DNA of 53,524 nt, taken from assembly GCA_900549015.1 (NCBI GenBank), contig URMH01000018.1, positions 1 through 53,524 on the forward strand, in the 5' to 3' direction. Shown in pieces: positions 1-7,240 of this stretch; position 1 is the stretch's first letter, and the number at the start of each line of letters is the position of its first letter. Under the pieces are notes generated by a model, which saw only the letters and a program-made list of their open reading frames with translations, had not been told where the DNA came from and searched no databases. A program made the position numbers and the translations under genes. The stretch is from an uncultured Blautia sp. Lineage in GTDB: Bacteria; Bacillota; Clostridia; Lachnospirales; Lachnospiraceae.

Positions 1-51
1 GAACACTAGCCTTCCAAGCTAGATACGTGGGTTCGATTCCCATCACCTGCT
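1..51 (+). tRNA. tRNA-Gly (TCC), 5' part outside the window
   Basis: The window opens inside the anticodon region. The anticodon loop CTTCCAA gives anticodon TCC, and a T-arm with GTTCGATT and the acceptor 3' strand CACCTGC follow. The 5' acceptor and D arm lie before base 1. Its 3' end recurs downstream (see the repeat at 78-229). Confidence 0.85.
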
Positions 52-77
52 TTTTATGTGCTCTTTTTTGAGTTATC

Positions 78-229
78 CAGCGATGGGCATCGAACCCGGG
101 TTCGGTCTACGCTCCGCTTCGGTCGGCGTTAAACAAGCGCCACTGGCGCTTAACTCTACACTCCGTTTCGGTCGGTGCCAAACAGGTGCCACTGGCACCT
201 GGCACCCCATCACCTGCTTTTTGTGTGCG
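78..229 (+). repeat. tRNA-Gly-derived repeat block
   Basis: Bases 206-229 almost repeat the tRNA-Gly 3' end and its flank at 39-62 (CCCATCACCTGCTTTTT then TGTG). Bases 78-105, read on the minus strand, resemble the same tRNA's T-arm and 3' end (GGGTTCGATGCCCATC), so an inverted copy is also present. Between them lie two 49-nt tandem units. No reading frame here looks like a real gene. Such an arrangement can arise from integration at a tRNA 3' end or from a tRNA-linked repeat; the sequence alone does not decide. Confidence 0.65.
109..206 (+). repeat. Two tandem 49-nt units with conserved folds
   Basis: Unit 1 is 109-157 and unit 2 is 158-206. Both carry the order CTCCG, TTTCGGTCGG-like, then a hairpin. 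The hairpin is AAGCGCC/GGCGCTT in unit 1 and AGGTGCC/GGCACCT in unit 2, around the same ACT loop, so the differences preserve pairing. A second small stem (ACGC/GCGT in unit 1, CAC/GTG in unit 2) behaves likewise. Confidence 0.6.
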
Positions 230-250
230 TATTTTTCCTGCCAAACCCTA

Positions 251-279
251 TTGACGGCGAAAATAGAAGATAGTATACT
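251..279 (+). promoter_or_regulatory. Promoter of the FMN riboswitch-ribU transcript
   Basis: TTGACG at 251-256, a 17-nt spacer, and TATACT at 274-279. The predicted start near 287 lies just before the riboswitch aptamer. Confidence 0.75.
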
Positions 280-293
280 GATACTCAGATAAG

Positions 294-405
294 TTCTTCG
301 GGGCAGGGCGAAATTCCCTACCGGCGGTATAGTCCGCGAACCATGTTATATGGCCGATCCGGTGAAATTCCGGAACCGACAGTAAAGTCTGGATGAGAGA
401 AGAAG
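294..405 (+). promoter_or_regulatory. FMN riboswitch (RFN element)
   Basis: Conserved RFN blocks appear in order: TTCTTCGGGGCAGGG at the 5' side, ACCGGCGGTATAGTCCGCGA, GCCGATCCGGTGAAATTCCG, and CCGACAGTAAAGTCTGGATG. It closes with GAGAGAAGAAG, which pairs with the 5' TTCTTC as P1. It is followed by an intrinsic terminator and by ribU, the expected arrangement in which FMN binding stops transcription of riboflavin uptake. Confidence 0.95.
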
Positions 406-478
406 ATGCGACTGTTTTGGTCCTGATGTAGTTCATGAAAAGAAATACATAGGAGAAACAGAAAATATCAGTAAATCC

Positions 479-510
479 CCGGATAGCTTGATCGGCTATC
501 CGGTTTTTTT
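479..510 (+). terminator. Riboswitch expression-platform terminator
   Basis: CCGGATAGC and GCTATCCGG form a 9-bp stem with a 7-nt loop, followed by seven Ts. It sits between the FMN aptamer and ribU. Confidence 0.85.
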
Positions 511-631
511 ATGCTTTTCTTTTTGAACTGATATGAAAGCGCATATTCCTCAGAAGATGAACTTACGAAAACGGGCTTTTTCAGATACCTGAAAGAACCA
601 AAAAGTATATTTCATAACAGGGAGGAACGTA

Positions 632-1273
632 ATGATGGAAAGAAAATTACTGAACACGAAAAATGTAGTGCTTATGGGCATGTTTGGCGCGTTAGCAGCA
701 GTTCTTATGCTTTTTGAAGTGCCGCTGCCATTTTTGGCACCAAGCTTTTATGGACTTGATTTTGCAGAAGTGCCTATGCTGGTTGGAACCTTTGCTTTAG
801 GACCGGCAGCCGGTATTGTGATGCAGATCGTAAAGATCCTGATCAAACTGATCTTAAAGCCAACTTCTACAGGTTTTGTAGGTGAATTTGCCAATGTAGT
901 TATGAGCTGTGCCCTGATCCTTCCGGCAGGCTTTATCTACCGCTTTAAAAAGAGCAAGACCGGTGCTGTTGCAGGAATGGCAGTAGGAACGGTTCTTATG
1001 GCTGTTGTGGGCGTTGTAATGAATGCTCTGGTCATGATCCCGTTTTATTCCAACTTTATGCCTATCGATACCATTATCAAAGCAGGAGCAGCTGTCAATC
1101 CGGCAGTCAGCAGCGTATGGACACTGGCTATTTTCTGTGTGGGACCATTTAACCTGGTAAAAGGTGCCCTTACTTCTATGATCACTGCAGTTATCTATAA
1201 GCGGATCAGTGTTCTGATCCATGGAGCTTCCGGCGCTTATGGAGTTAAAAAGAGCCGTTTAAAAAAGGCATGA
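632..1273 (+). CDS. ribU: Riboflavin ECF transporter substrate-binding subunit RibU
   Basis: A 213-residue membrane protein of ECF S-component length with about six hydrophobic helices. The early segment LLNTKNVVLMGMFGALAAVL is typical of S components, and the DFAEVPMLVGTFALGPAAG stretch fits RibU. It captures riboflavin or FMN at the membrane and needs the shared EcfAAT energizing module, which is not encoded here. The RBS GGGAGGAA precedes two adjacent ATGs (632 and 635), so the exact start could be one codon later. The upstream FMN riboswitch and terminator strongly support the assignment. The C-terminus is lysine-rich. Confidence 0.93.
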   Translation: MMERKLLNTKNVVLMGMFGALAAVLMLFEVPLPFLAPSFYGLDFAEVPMLVGTFALGPAAGIVMQIVKILIKLILKPTSTGFVGEFANVVMSCALILPAGFIYRFKKSKTGAVAGMAVGTVLMAVVGVVMNALVMIPFYSNFMPIDTIIKAGAAVNPAVSSVWTLAIFCVGPFNLVKGALTSMITAVIYKRISVLIHGASGAYGVKKSRLKKA

Positions 1274-1326
1274 AAAAGGCTCTGAAAATTAATTTGAAAA
1301 AAATTAAAAAAATTTGAAAAAAGTGC

Positions 1327-1355
1327 TTGCATTTATGATAGCTCTGTGATAATAT
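1327..1355 (+). promoter_or_regulatory. Promoter of the tRNA cluster
   Basis: TTGCAT at 1327-1332, a 17-nt spacer and TAATAT at 1350-1355, about 33 nt before tRNA-Arg. Confidence 0.6.
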
Positions 1356-1387
1356 ATACCTCGTTGGTGCGGTAAGCGCTGACGAAT

Positions 1388-1461
<74 letters not shown>

Positions 1462-1481
1462 TTCGCATCAAAGATGCACAT

Positions 1482-1557
1482 GGTGGGTATAGCGCAGTTG
1501 GTTAGCGCGCCAGATTGTGGCTCTGGAGGCCAAGGGTTCGAATCCCTTTATCCACCC
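1482..1557 (+). tRNA. tRNA-His (GTG)
   Basis: The anticodon loop ATTGTGG gives GTG. The acceptor GTGGGTA pairs with TATCCAC with one G-U, and the extra 5' G opposite the C at the discriminator position is the tRNA-His identity feature. Confidence 0.92.
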
Positions 1558-1574
1558 TAGCCGTAAGGCGGTCT

Positions 1575-1646
1575 TGGGCTATCGCCAAGCGGTAAGGCAC
1601 AGGACTTTGACTCCTGCACTCGCTGGTTCGAATCCAGCTAGCCCAG
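1575..1646 (+). tRNA. tRNA-Gln (TTG)
   Basis: The acceptor TGGGCTA pairs with TAGCCCA. The anticodon loop CTTTGAC gives TTG. The T-arm is GCTGG TTCGAAT CCAGC. Confidence 0.93.
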
Positions 1647-1660
1647 TTTAATAATATTAC

Positions 1661-1733
1661 GGAGCATTAGCTCAGTCGGTAGAGCACTTGACTTTTAATC
1701 AAGTTGTCCGGGGTTCGAATCCCCGATGCTTCA
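1661..1733 (+). tRNA. tRNA-Lys (TTT)
   Basis: The acceptor GGAGCAT pairs with ATGCTTC with one G-U. The anticodon loop CTTTTAA gives TTT. The T-arm is CGGGG TTCGAAT CCCCG. Confidence 0.93.
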
Positions 1734-1739
1734 TTTTTC

Positions 1740-1772
1740 ACTGGAAATCTTAGTGGTTTCCAGTTTTTTTTT
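1740..1772 (+). terminator. Terminator of the tRNA cluster
   Basis: ACTGGAAA pairs with TTTCCAGT, followed by eight or more Ts, seven bases after tRNA-Lys. Confidence 0.85.
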
Positions 1773-1897
1773 ATCGGATCCTTTGAGATTCATAGGTTCT
1801 ACTTTTGAAATTACTGCATAAAATAATAGTAGCTAAGAAAGATATGGAAGATGCGCACTTCTGTATTGGACAGGCTGTAAGAAAAAGGAGGATTCTT

Positions 1898-2257
1898 ATG
1901 AAGAGTTTAAAGGATAGTTTTTGTCAGGCAATTACAGCTTTTATCTGTTTTGTGATAAATCTTCTTTCAGCAGGAAATAAAAAAAGAGAAGAAGACGTTC
2001 TTTTAACAGCTTCGGTCTGTGGAAACAGTGGAAATCTTTCTGTAAATAATGAAAACAATGTGGAAAACTTTTCTGAACATAAAGCTTCAACAAACGGAAA
2101 AGAAAGCAGGAGCAATACGAATCATATAGAAGTCGGGAAATGCAGGAAGCAGGGAACTTTGCAGAAAAGGAATGTGTCAGCAAAATGTTCAATTCAGAAA
2201 GAACTTTGTAAGATCAGAGTACCATGTTTTGAAGAATATGGCGGACCTCCGCCTTAA
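1898..2257 (+). CDS. Hypothetical protein, 119 residues
   Basis: The function is not recognised. The ATG at 1898 follows AAAAGGAGG with good spacing and is preferred over an in-frame start at 1805 that lacks one. Residues about 6-20 are hydrophobic and could be a signal anchor. The rest is polar, with asparagine, lysine and serine, several scattered cysteines, and a C-terminal YGGPPP. The last codons include a small hairpin, GGCGGA/TCCGCC. It lies directly upstream of the sigma-E-like promoter of spoIID, so a sporulation link is possible but unproven. Confidence 0.55.
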   Translation: MKSLKDSFCQAITAFICFVINLLSAGNKKREEDVLLTASVCGNSGNLSVNNENNVENFSEHKASTNGKESRSNTNHIEVGKCRKQGTLQKRNVSAKCSIQKELCKIRVPCFEEYGGPPP

Positions 2258-2270
2258 AAAATACAGATTT

Positions 2271-2299
2271 GCATATAGATTGAAAAAAAGGCATATAAT
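2271..2299 (+). promoter_or_regulatory. Sigma-E-like promoter of spoIID
   Basis: GCATATA at 2271-2277, a 14-nt spacer and CATATAAT at 2292-2299 match the known sigma-E pattern (GNATA then CATACAAT). spoIID is a mother-cell sigma-E gene in known spore formers, so promoter and gene agree. Confidence 0.6.
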
Positions 2300-2325
2300 A
2301 GGGAAAAAAGCAGGATTTGCAGGAC

Positions 2326-3135
2326 ATGAAACGTCAAATCTCTTTTTTATTTTGGAGAGCTGCCGCTCTTCTTTTAATACCCTATTTTGCCGTAATAGGA
2401 TTTCAGGGAAAGGAAATTGCCCTGATGAATCGTATCCCGAAGGCAGAAGACTGCCTTCCTTTTATTTTGTCAGAGGAGATTGGAGCAGACAAAGAAAAAG
2501 AAACTCTAAAAGCACAGGCTGTTATTGCAAGAACGAATATTTATAGAAGAATAAAAGAAGGAGAAAGTCTTTACGATATTTTAAAAGAACAGGGAAAAAA
2601 GAGAAGAACGGTAGAAAGAGTTTTTATCGATGCAGTAAAAGATACAGAAAATATAGTGCTGCTATGGAATGGAGAATTGAAACCAGTTCCTTATCATGAG
2701 ATTAGCAGCGGAAAGACAAGGAGCGGCAAAGAAGTTTTCAGGGATCAGGAATTTACATATTTGAAATCAGTAGACAGCAATGCTGACAGACATTCCCCAG
2801 ATTATCTTTCCAGCGTATACATAGAGGAAGGACAGCTTCCCCAGGAATTTGAAATAGAGGAAAGGGACAGCGCCGGGTACGTACAAAGTATTGAGGCAGA
2901 CGGCAGTATTCTGGAGGGAGAGGGATTCCGCCGTGGAATGGGACTTTCCTCAGCTGATTTTACAGTGCAGAAGTTAAATGGGAAAATACGCTTTCTGTGC
3001 CGGGGAAAGGGGCATGGTCTTGGTTTTTCCCAGTATGGAGGAAATGAGCTGGCAAAAGAAGGAAAAAATTACAAGGAAATCCTGACTGCGTATTTTCCGG
3101 AAATGAATCAGGAAAACATACATAAACTTTTTTAA
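2326..3135 (+). CDS. spoIID: Stage II sporulation protein D (SpoIID)
   Basis: SpoIID cleaves peptidoglycan glycan strands during engulfment, together with SpoIIM and SpoIIP. The protein has about 269 residues. An N-terminal hydrophobic anchor (SFLFWRAAALLLIPYFAVI) is followed by the family motif LKAQAVIARTNIYRRI, and near the end by FSQYGGNELAKEGKNYKEIL, the SpoIID/LytB signature. The start is set at ATG 2326; a TTG at 2317 is an in-frame alternative. It is followed 108 nt later by spoIIQ, a usual clostridial neighbour pair. Confidence 0.9.
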   Translation: MKRQISFLFWRAAALLLIPYFAVIGFQGKEIALMNRIPKAEDCLPFILSEEIGADKEKETLKAQAVIARTNIYRRIKEGESLYDILKEQGKKRRTVERVFIDAVKDTENIVLLWNGELKPVPYHEISSGKTRSGKEVFRDQEFTYLKSVDSNADRHSPDYLSSVYIEEGQLPQEFEIEERDSAGYVQSIEADGSILEGEGFRRGMGLSSADFTVQKLNGKIRFLCRGKGHGLGFSQYGGNELAKEGKNYKEILTAYFPEMNQENIHKLF

Positions 3136-3140
3136 TACGT

Positions 3141-3170
3141 GAATAAATAACCATATTCTGGACACCCTAT
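3141..3170 (+). promoter_or_regulatory. Weak sigma-F-like promoter of spoIIQ
   Basis: GAATA at 3141-3145, a 14-nt spacer and GGACACCCTA partly match the forespore sigma-F pattern. spoIIQ is sigma-F controlled in known species. The -10 match is imperfect. Confidence 0.3.
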
Positions 3171-3243
3171 AGATACAGAAACATAGTAGTAGCTGCGGAA
3201 AACCCGGACAGTTACAGAGAATATAAGCAGAGGTGAAGGGAAT

Positions 3244-4026
3244 ATGATGAACAACAAAAAAGCAAAAATCATCTTAAACGGCGCAGTTCTGGCAGTGATG
3301 GCGGCACTGGGAATCACAGTTTACCAGATTGGTACATCTTCCTCAAAAGAAGAAATCATGTATGAAGAGGCAAAAGAAGAATCGGAAAAAGAAAAGAGTA
3401 CAGAGCCGCAGATTTCAGAGGAGACAAAAGAAGAAGCGCTGGTTGATGCAGATACCAGTCAGGTGCAAGCGAGTATGGAAAAAAACGCAGAGGCAGAAGA
3501 AGAGAAAGAAACAGAGGAAGAATCTTCAGATGAAACACAAGAGCCGGAGGAAACACCGGTAGAAACAGCAGCAAATCCCCAGGCGGCGTCATTAAATCTT
3601 CCGGAAGTAAATTTTTCTGAAGAAACATTAATGGAATGGCCAATTCACGGAAATATTCTTGTGGATTACAGTATGGATTCCACTGTATATTTTCCCACTC
3701 TTGACCAGTACCGTTTAAGTCCTGCCATCGCAGTACAGGCAGATGAGGGAGCGCCTGTTATGTCTGCTGTAAACGGAACGGTTTATTCTGTGGAAGAGAC
3801 TGCAAAAACAGGAACAACGGTAACTATGGAACTTGGTAACGGGTATCAGGCTGTCTACGGACAGTTAAAGGATTTGAATGTATCGGAAGGCGATACCGTA
3901 AAAAAAGGCGCAATCATCGGGTATGTCAATGCACCGACAAAATATTACAGTGAAGAGGGAAGCAATCTTTATTTTGCAATGAAAAAAGACGGAAAACCGA
4001 TCGATCCGATTGCTTATCTTCCGTAA
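3244..4026 (+). CDS. spoIIQ: SpoIIQ-like M23/LytM-fold protein with degenerate metal site
   Basis: A 260-residue protein: an N-terminal transmembrane anchor (residues about 8-28), a glutamate-rich linker to about residue 115, then a LytM-type domain. The forespore SpoIIQ partners SpoIIIAH across the intermembrane space. The fold is clear (IHGNILVDYSMD, VQADEGAPVMSAVNGTVY, GDTVKKGAIIGYV), but the zinc ligands of active M23 peptidases are absent: YRLSPAIAV replaces the first H-x3-D block and NLYFAMKK replaces LHF. It is therefore probably non-enzymatic, as in B. subtilis SpoIIQ. The RBS GAAGGGAAT precedes tandem ATGs. A generic M23 protein is the alternative, but adjacency to spoIID argues for SpoIIQ. 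Confidence 0.83.
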   Translation: MMNNKKAKIILNGAVLAVMAALGITVYQIGTSSSKEEIMYEEAKEESEKEKSTEPQISEETKEEALVDADTSQVQASMEKNAEAEEEKETEEESSDETQEPEETPVETAANPQAASLNLPEVNFSEETLMEWPIHGNILVDYSMDSTVYFPTLDQYRLSPAIAVQADEGAPVMSAVNGTVYSVEETAKTGTTVTMELGNGYQAVYGQLKDLNVSEGDTVKKGAIIGYVNAPTKYYSEEGSNLYFAMKKDGKPIDPIAYLP

Positions 4027-4058
4027 AGCATTCACAAAACAGAAAAATCTACGTATAA

Positions 4059-4109
4059 TAAAGCAGGTGGGAAAGAAAATTCGCAGTCAGCGATTCAGCC
4101 ACCTGCTTT
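4059..4109 (+). terminator. Terminator after spoIIQ
   Basis: AAAGCAGGTGG pairs with CCACCTGCTTT across a 29-nt loop; the 3' arm ends in T-rich sequence. The loop also carries GCAGTCAGC, which could pair with GCTGACTGC near 4174, an alternative fold. Confidence 0.55.
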
Positions 4110-4287
4110 CTGATTTTTATGCTATAGGAAGTTACTCCGTAATATTCTATATTTTGTAAAAATGCGAGTTTTGGCTGACTGCTTTTCATAGAGAGTTTCA
4201 GGAATGGCTGTCTGAATATAAGAATAGACGGCTGTTCTTACATATGGGAATGGGAACTGTGATAAAAAGATTCAGGAGAACAGAAAT

Positions 4288-4533
4288 ATGAATTACACAT
4301 ATATGGTATGTTGCGCAGACGGAAGTCTTTATACAGGATGGACAAACTGTCTGGCGCGGAGAATAAAAGCCCATAATAGCGGCAAAGCAGGGGCGAAGTA
4401 TACGAAGTCGAAAAGACCGGTAACACTTGTGTATTATGAAGGATTTGCAACGAAGGAAGAGGCTATGAGAAGGGAATATGAAATCAAACAGATGTCCAGA
4501 GGGAAAAAGCTGGAGTTGATGGAGCTGTTCTAA
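4288..4533 (+). CDS. GIY-YIG nuclease superfamily protein (UPF0213/YhbQ type)
   Basis: An 81-residue single-domain protein. Y3-T-Y-M-V and the later SLYTGWT make the GIY-YIG core, and RRIKAHNSGKAGAKYTKSKRP is the family's conserved R-x3-H segment. A conserved glutamate lies in ATKEEAMRREYEIKQM. These proteins are small stand-alone nucleases of poorly known role. The RBS CAGGAGA lies 8 nt before the ATG. Confidence 0.88.
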   Translation: MNYTYMVCCADGSLYTGWTNCLARRIKAHNSGKAGAKYTKSKRPVTLVYYEGFATKEEAMRREYEIKQMSRGKKLELMELF

Positions 4534-4577
4534 AGAATTTAAACAAAAAATAAGATATTAGAATACAATTAGGTGGG

Positions 4578-4606
4578 TTGACTATTGTTTAAGTATCAAA
4601 TAATAT
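4578..4606 (+). promoter_or_regulatory. Promoter of the two-component operon
   Basis: TTGACT at 4578-4583, a 17-nt spacer and TAATAT at 4601-4606. It marks the start of the AT-rich carbohydrate locus. Confidence 0.65.
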
Positions 4607-4667
4607 GAGATAAAAAAGAAGGGAATATATTGTTTATGGTTTTATAAACGGTAGATAGGATAGAGCT

Positions 4668-6338
4668 ATGAAGAAAAAAACGATAAAGACGCGAACAAGT
4701 TTATATATATTGATGATAATTGCTATAATGCTTTCATCTATTACATTATATTTTACTTTATTCAGGTGGGTAACAAAAGCAGTTTACGAGAAGGAAGAAC
4801 AGAATGTAGATATATTTGTAAATCAGATTGAAGGAACATTAGATCTCATATGTAACAGTGTAAATACAGATCTTTCTAAATTTGTAGAAAATCAGTATGT
4901 ACAGAAATTTTTTCTCGAGGCAGAAGGATACAGGAGTAGCAATTATAATAATGTACGAGAGGAAATTATGAACACAATAGCTTTTAATAGTTATAATTCA
5001 TTTATTGCAGTGAGCTTATACTCTGATACACAGTGTCTGTATCCGGAGAAAGGAAAAGATATATCGAAAATTTTAACAAATGAAGAAATTAAAATGGTAG
5101 AAAAGTATAATGGGAATACAGTATGGTTACATAAAGACGAAAAGAAAGGACAGTTTGTTGTAGGGAAAAGAGTTCTGTTGTCTTCTGCCTCCTTTAAACC
5201 GTATGGTTACATTATTGCATATATTAATTCAAACATCTTGGACTTTATTGAGCGTGATTTCGCTTCTTTAAGAGAGGCTGAAATTGTATTATCAAATGAA
5301 TTTGGGGAGATTGCCGTAAAGGAGAGTGAGAATAGAAAAGAAGTTATGGAGAATGCGATTATATTTGAAAAAAAATTAAATGATTCCGGTTTTATAATTT
5401 CTTTTTATATTCCTAAAAAGATTCTTTTTAAGAGTGTGATGGATATGCAGAAGATTATGGTAAATGCTATTTTAATAGCGGCTGTTATTTTTCTTATAAT
5501 TTCATATTTGATGTCTGTTTATATAGAATATCCATTTAAAGATCTCATGGAGATGATGAAAGATTCTGAAGGAAAATTGAGTATTAATAATAAAAAATAT
5601 TTTAATTATGAGGCTAATAAATTTAATGAATTTTATAACGATCTGGTAAAGAAAAATCAAAAATTGATTCATGACATTTATGAAAAAGATATACAAATGC
5701 TTCAAACACAGTTAGAAATGCTTCAGACACAGATTAACCCGCATTTTTTATATAATACGTTGGAATCTGTTTATTTATCTTTGGAAGTAAAAGGAGAAAA
5801 AGAAAGTGCAAATATCGTGTATATGCTGTCAAAATTATTTAAGTACGCTTTGAAAGAAAGGAATACAATTTCATTAAATAAAGAAGTTGAAATGGTTAAA
5901 ATGTATTTGGAAATTGAAAAATACAGATTTGGAAAACGTCTTGCTTGGGAAATAACATTAGATCAGGTCGCCAAAGATATTACAATTCCCAAATTGTTAC
6001 TTCAACCATTGGTTGAAAATGCTGTAAAACACGGAATAGAACTTTCAAAAGAGGGAGGAATGATAGATATAAGTATTACAACATATGAAGAGATTTTAGT
6101 GATTGTTGTTAATGATGATGGAGTAGGAATCAGTCCGGAAAAAATAATAGAAATAGGAGAAAGTCTTAATAAAAAAGAAAATATTCAGAAAAAAATCAGA
6201 TCCAGTATAGGATTAAAAAATGTCTATGAAAGGCTTATTTATTACTACGGGGAAAATGCAAAACTTGACATAGAATCAGCAGATGGTGAATATACAGAAG
6301 TTACGGTCATAATTCCCGATTACAGAAGTTTATCGTAA
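4668..6338 (+). CDS. YesM-type sensor histidine kinase
   Basis: A 556-residue membrane kinase. TM1 is at about residues 13-33, followed by a large extracellular sensing region, TM2 at about 263-285, then a cytoplasmic His_kinase domain and HATPase. The phospho-acceptor H359 lies in QTQINPHFLYNTLESV, the hallmark of this family. The N box is LLQPLVENAVKHG and the G1 box is VNDDGVGIS, with GLKNVYERL near the end. It likely senses an extracellular carbohydrate or a sugar-bound binding protein and signals to the regulator 12 nt downstream. Base composition is strongly AT-rich compared with flanking loci. Confidence 0.92.
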   Translation: MKKKTIKTRTSLYILMIIAIMLSSITLYFTLFRWVTKAVYEKEEQNVDIFVNQIEGTLDLICNSVNTDLSKFVENQYVQKFFLEAEGYRSSNYNNVREEIMNTIAFNSYNSFIAVSLYSDTQCLYPEKGKDISKILTNEEIKMVEKYNGNTVWLHKDEKKGQFVVGKRVLLSSASFKPYGYIIAYINSNILDFIERDFASLREAEIVLSNEFGEIAVKESENRKEVMENAIIFEKKLNDSGFIISFYIPKKILFKSVMDMQKIMVNAILIAAVIFLIISYLMSVYIEYPFKDLMEMMKDSEGKLSINNKKYFNYEANKFNEFYNDLVKKNQKLIHDIYEKDIQMLQTQLEMLQTQINPHFLYNTLESVYLSLEVKGEKESANIVYMLSKLFKYALKERNTISLNKEVEMVKMYLEIEKYRFGKRLAWEITLDQVAKDITIPKLLLQPLVENAVKHGIELSKEGGMIDISITTYEEILVIVVNDDGVGISPEKIIEIGESLNKKENIQKKIRSSIGLKNVYERLIYYYGENAKLDIESADGEYTEVTVIIPDYRSLS

Positions 6339-6350
6339 AGGAGACCAGAT

Positions 6351-7127
6351 ATGAGATATAATATTGTAATTGCAGATGATGAAGAAAGAATTGTGCACAA
6401 TATGAAAAAAATTATAGAAGAAGCATTCGGTGAAAAAGTGATAGTATATACAGCTTTTAATGGAATTGAATGTACGGGAATTATAAAAAAATATTCAGTT
6501 GATTTGTTGATTACAGATATTCGTATGCCTGGAGCTGATGGAATTGAGCTTGTAAAATTTGTTCGCAGTATAAATTCAAAAACAAAAATTCTGGTAATTT
6601 CAGCTTATGAGGATTTTAATTATGCAAAACAGTTGATCCCGTATGGAGTAATGGAATATATTGTAAAACCTATAAAGGTAAATCATATATTGGCTAAAAT
6701 AAAATCGGTAATTGAAGAGAAAAATAAAATTCCAGAAGTACAAAGCATAGGCGGATCAGATATGGAGTTAGAACTTAGAAATGAAAATTATCATACGAAA
6801 GATTTAATAAAAGGAGCGAAAGCGCATATAAGACAGAATCTGTATAATCCGGTTTCTTTAACTGATGTAGCGGACTATTTGCATGTTAATAAATCTTATT
6901 TAAGTACGGTTTTTAAAAATGAAACGGGAGAAAATATATCAAATTATATTAATAATGAAAAAGTGAAAGAAGCAAAAAAACTATTGTTGGAAACAGAACA
7001 GCCTGTAAATGAGATTGCAGAAAAGCTCGGATATAGTACCACAAAATATTTTATAGAAAAATTTTCTAAAAGTGTGGGAATTACTCCGGCAAAATATAGG
7101 AATTTATTAAATAAAAATCTAAAATAA
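6351..7127 (+). CDS. YesN-type AraC-family response regulator
   Basis: 258 residues. The receiver domain has acidic pocket D9-D10, phospho-acceptor D56 (LLITDIRMPG) and K106 (YIVKPIK). A short linker leads to a C-terminal AraC-type double helix-turn-helix (about 155-255; DVADYLHVNKSYLSTVFK and IAEKLGYSTTKYFIEKF). It is shorter than many YesN proteins because the middle region is minimal. It pairs with the preceding kinase and probably activates the transporter and glycosidase genes downstream. Confidence 0.92.
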   Translation: MRYNIVIADDEERIVHNMKKIIEEAFGEKVIVYTAFNGIECTGIIKKYSVDLLITDIRMPGADGIELVKFVRSINSKTKILVISAYEDFNYAKQLIPYGVMEYIVKPIKVNHILAKIKSVIEEKNKIPEVQSIGGSDMELELRNENYHTKDLIKGAKAHIRQNLYNPVSLTDVADYLHVNKSYLSTVFKNETGENISNYINNEKVKEAKKLLLETEQPVNEIAEKLGYSTTKYFIEKFSKSVGITPAKYRNLLNKNLK

Positions 7128-7240
7128 TACATCGACATATAAAAATAATGGTATTTTTGGAAAAAATAATGCGTTATATGAATGCGTTGTTGGTGCTAAT
7201 ATATAAATATCTTAAAAATGAAAGAAAGGAAGCGAGTAAA

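Noticed and set aside
39..229. CRISPR array
   Set aside because: Only two adjacent units without spacers; no other periodic repeats in the window.
56..292. Open frame of 78 codons in the repeat block
   Set aside because: It is built from tRNA-like and hairpin repeats and has no RBS.
2172..2546. Frame of 124 codons overlapping spoIID
   Set aside because: It overlaps the clear spoIID frame, and no motif or RBS supports it.
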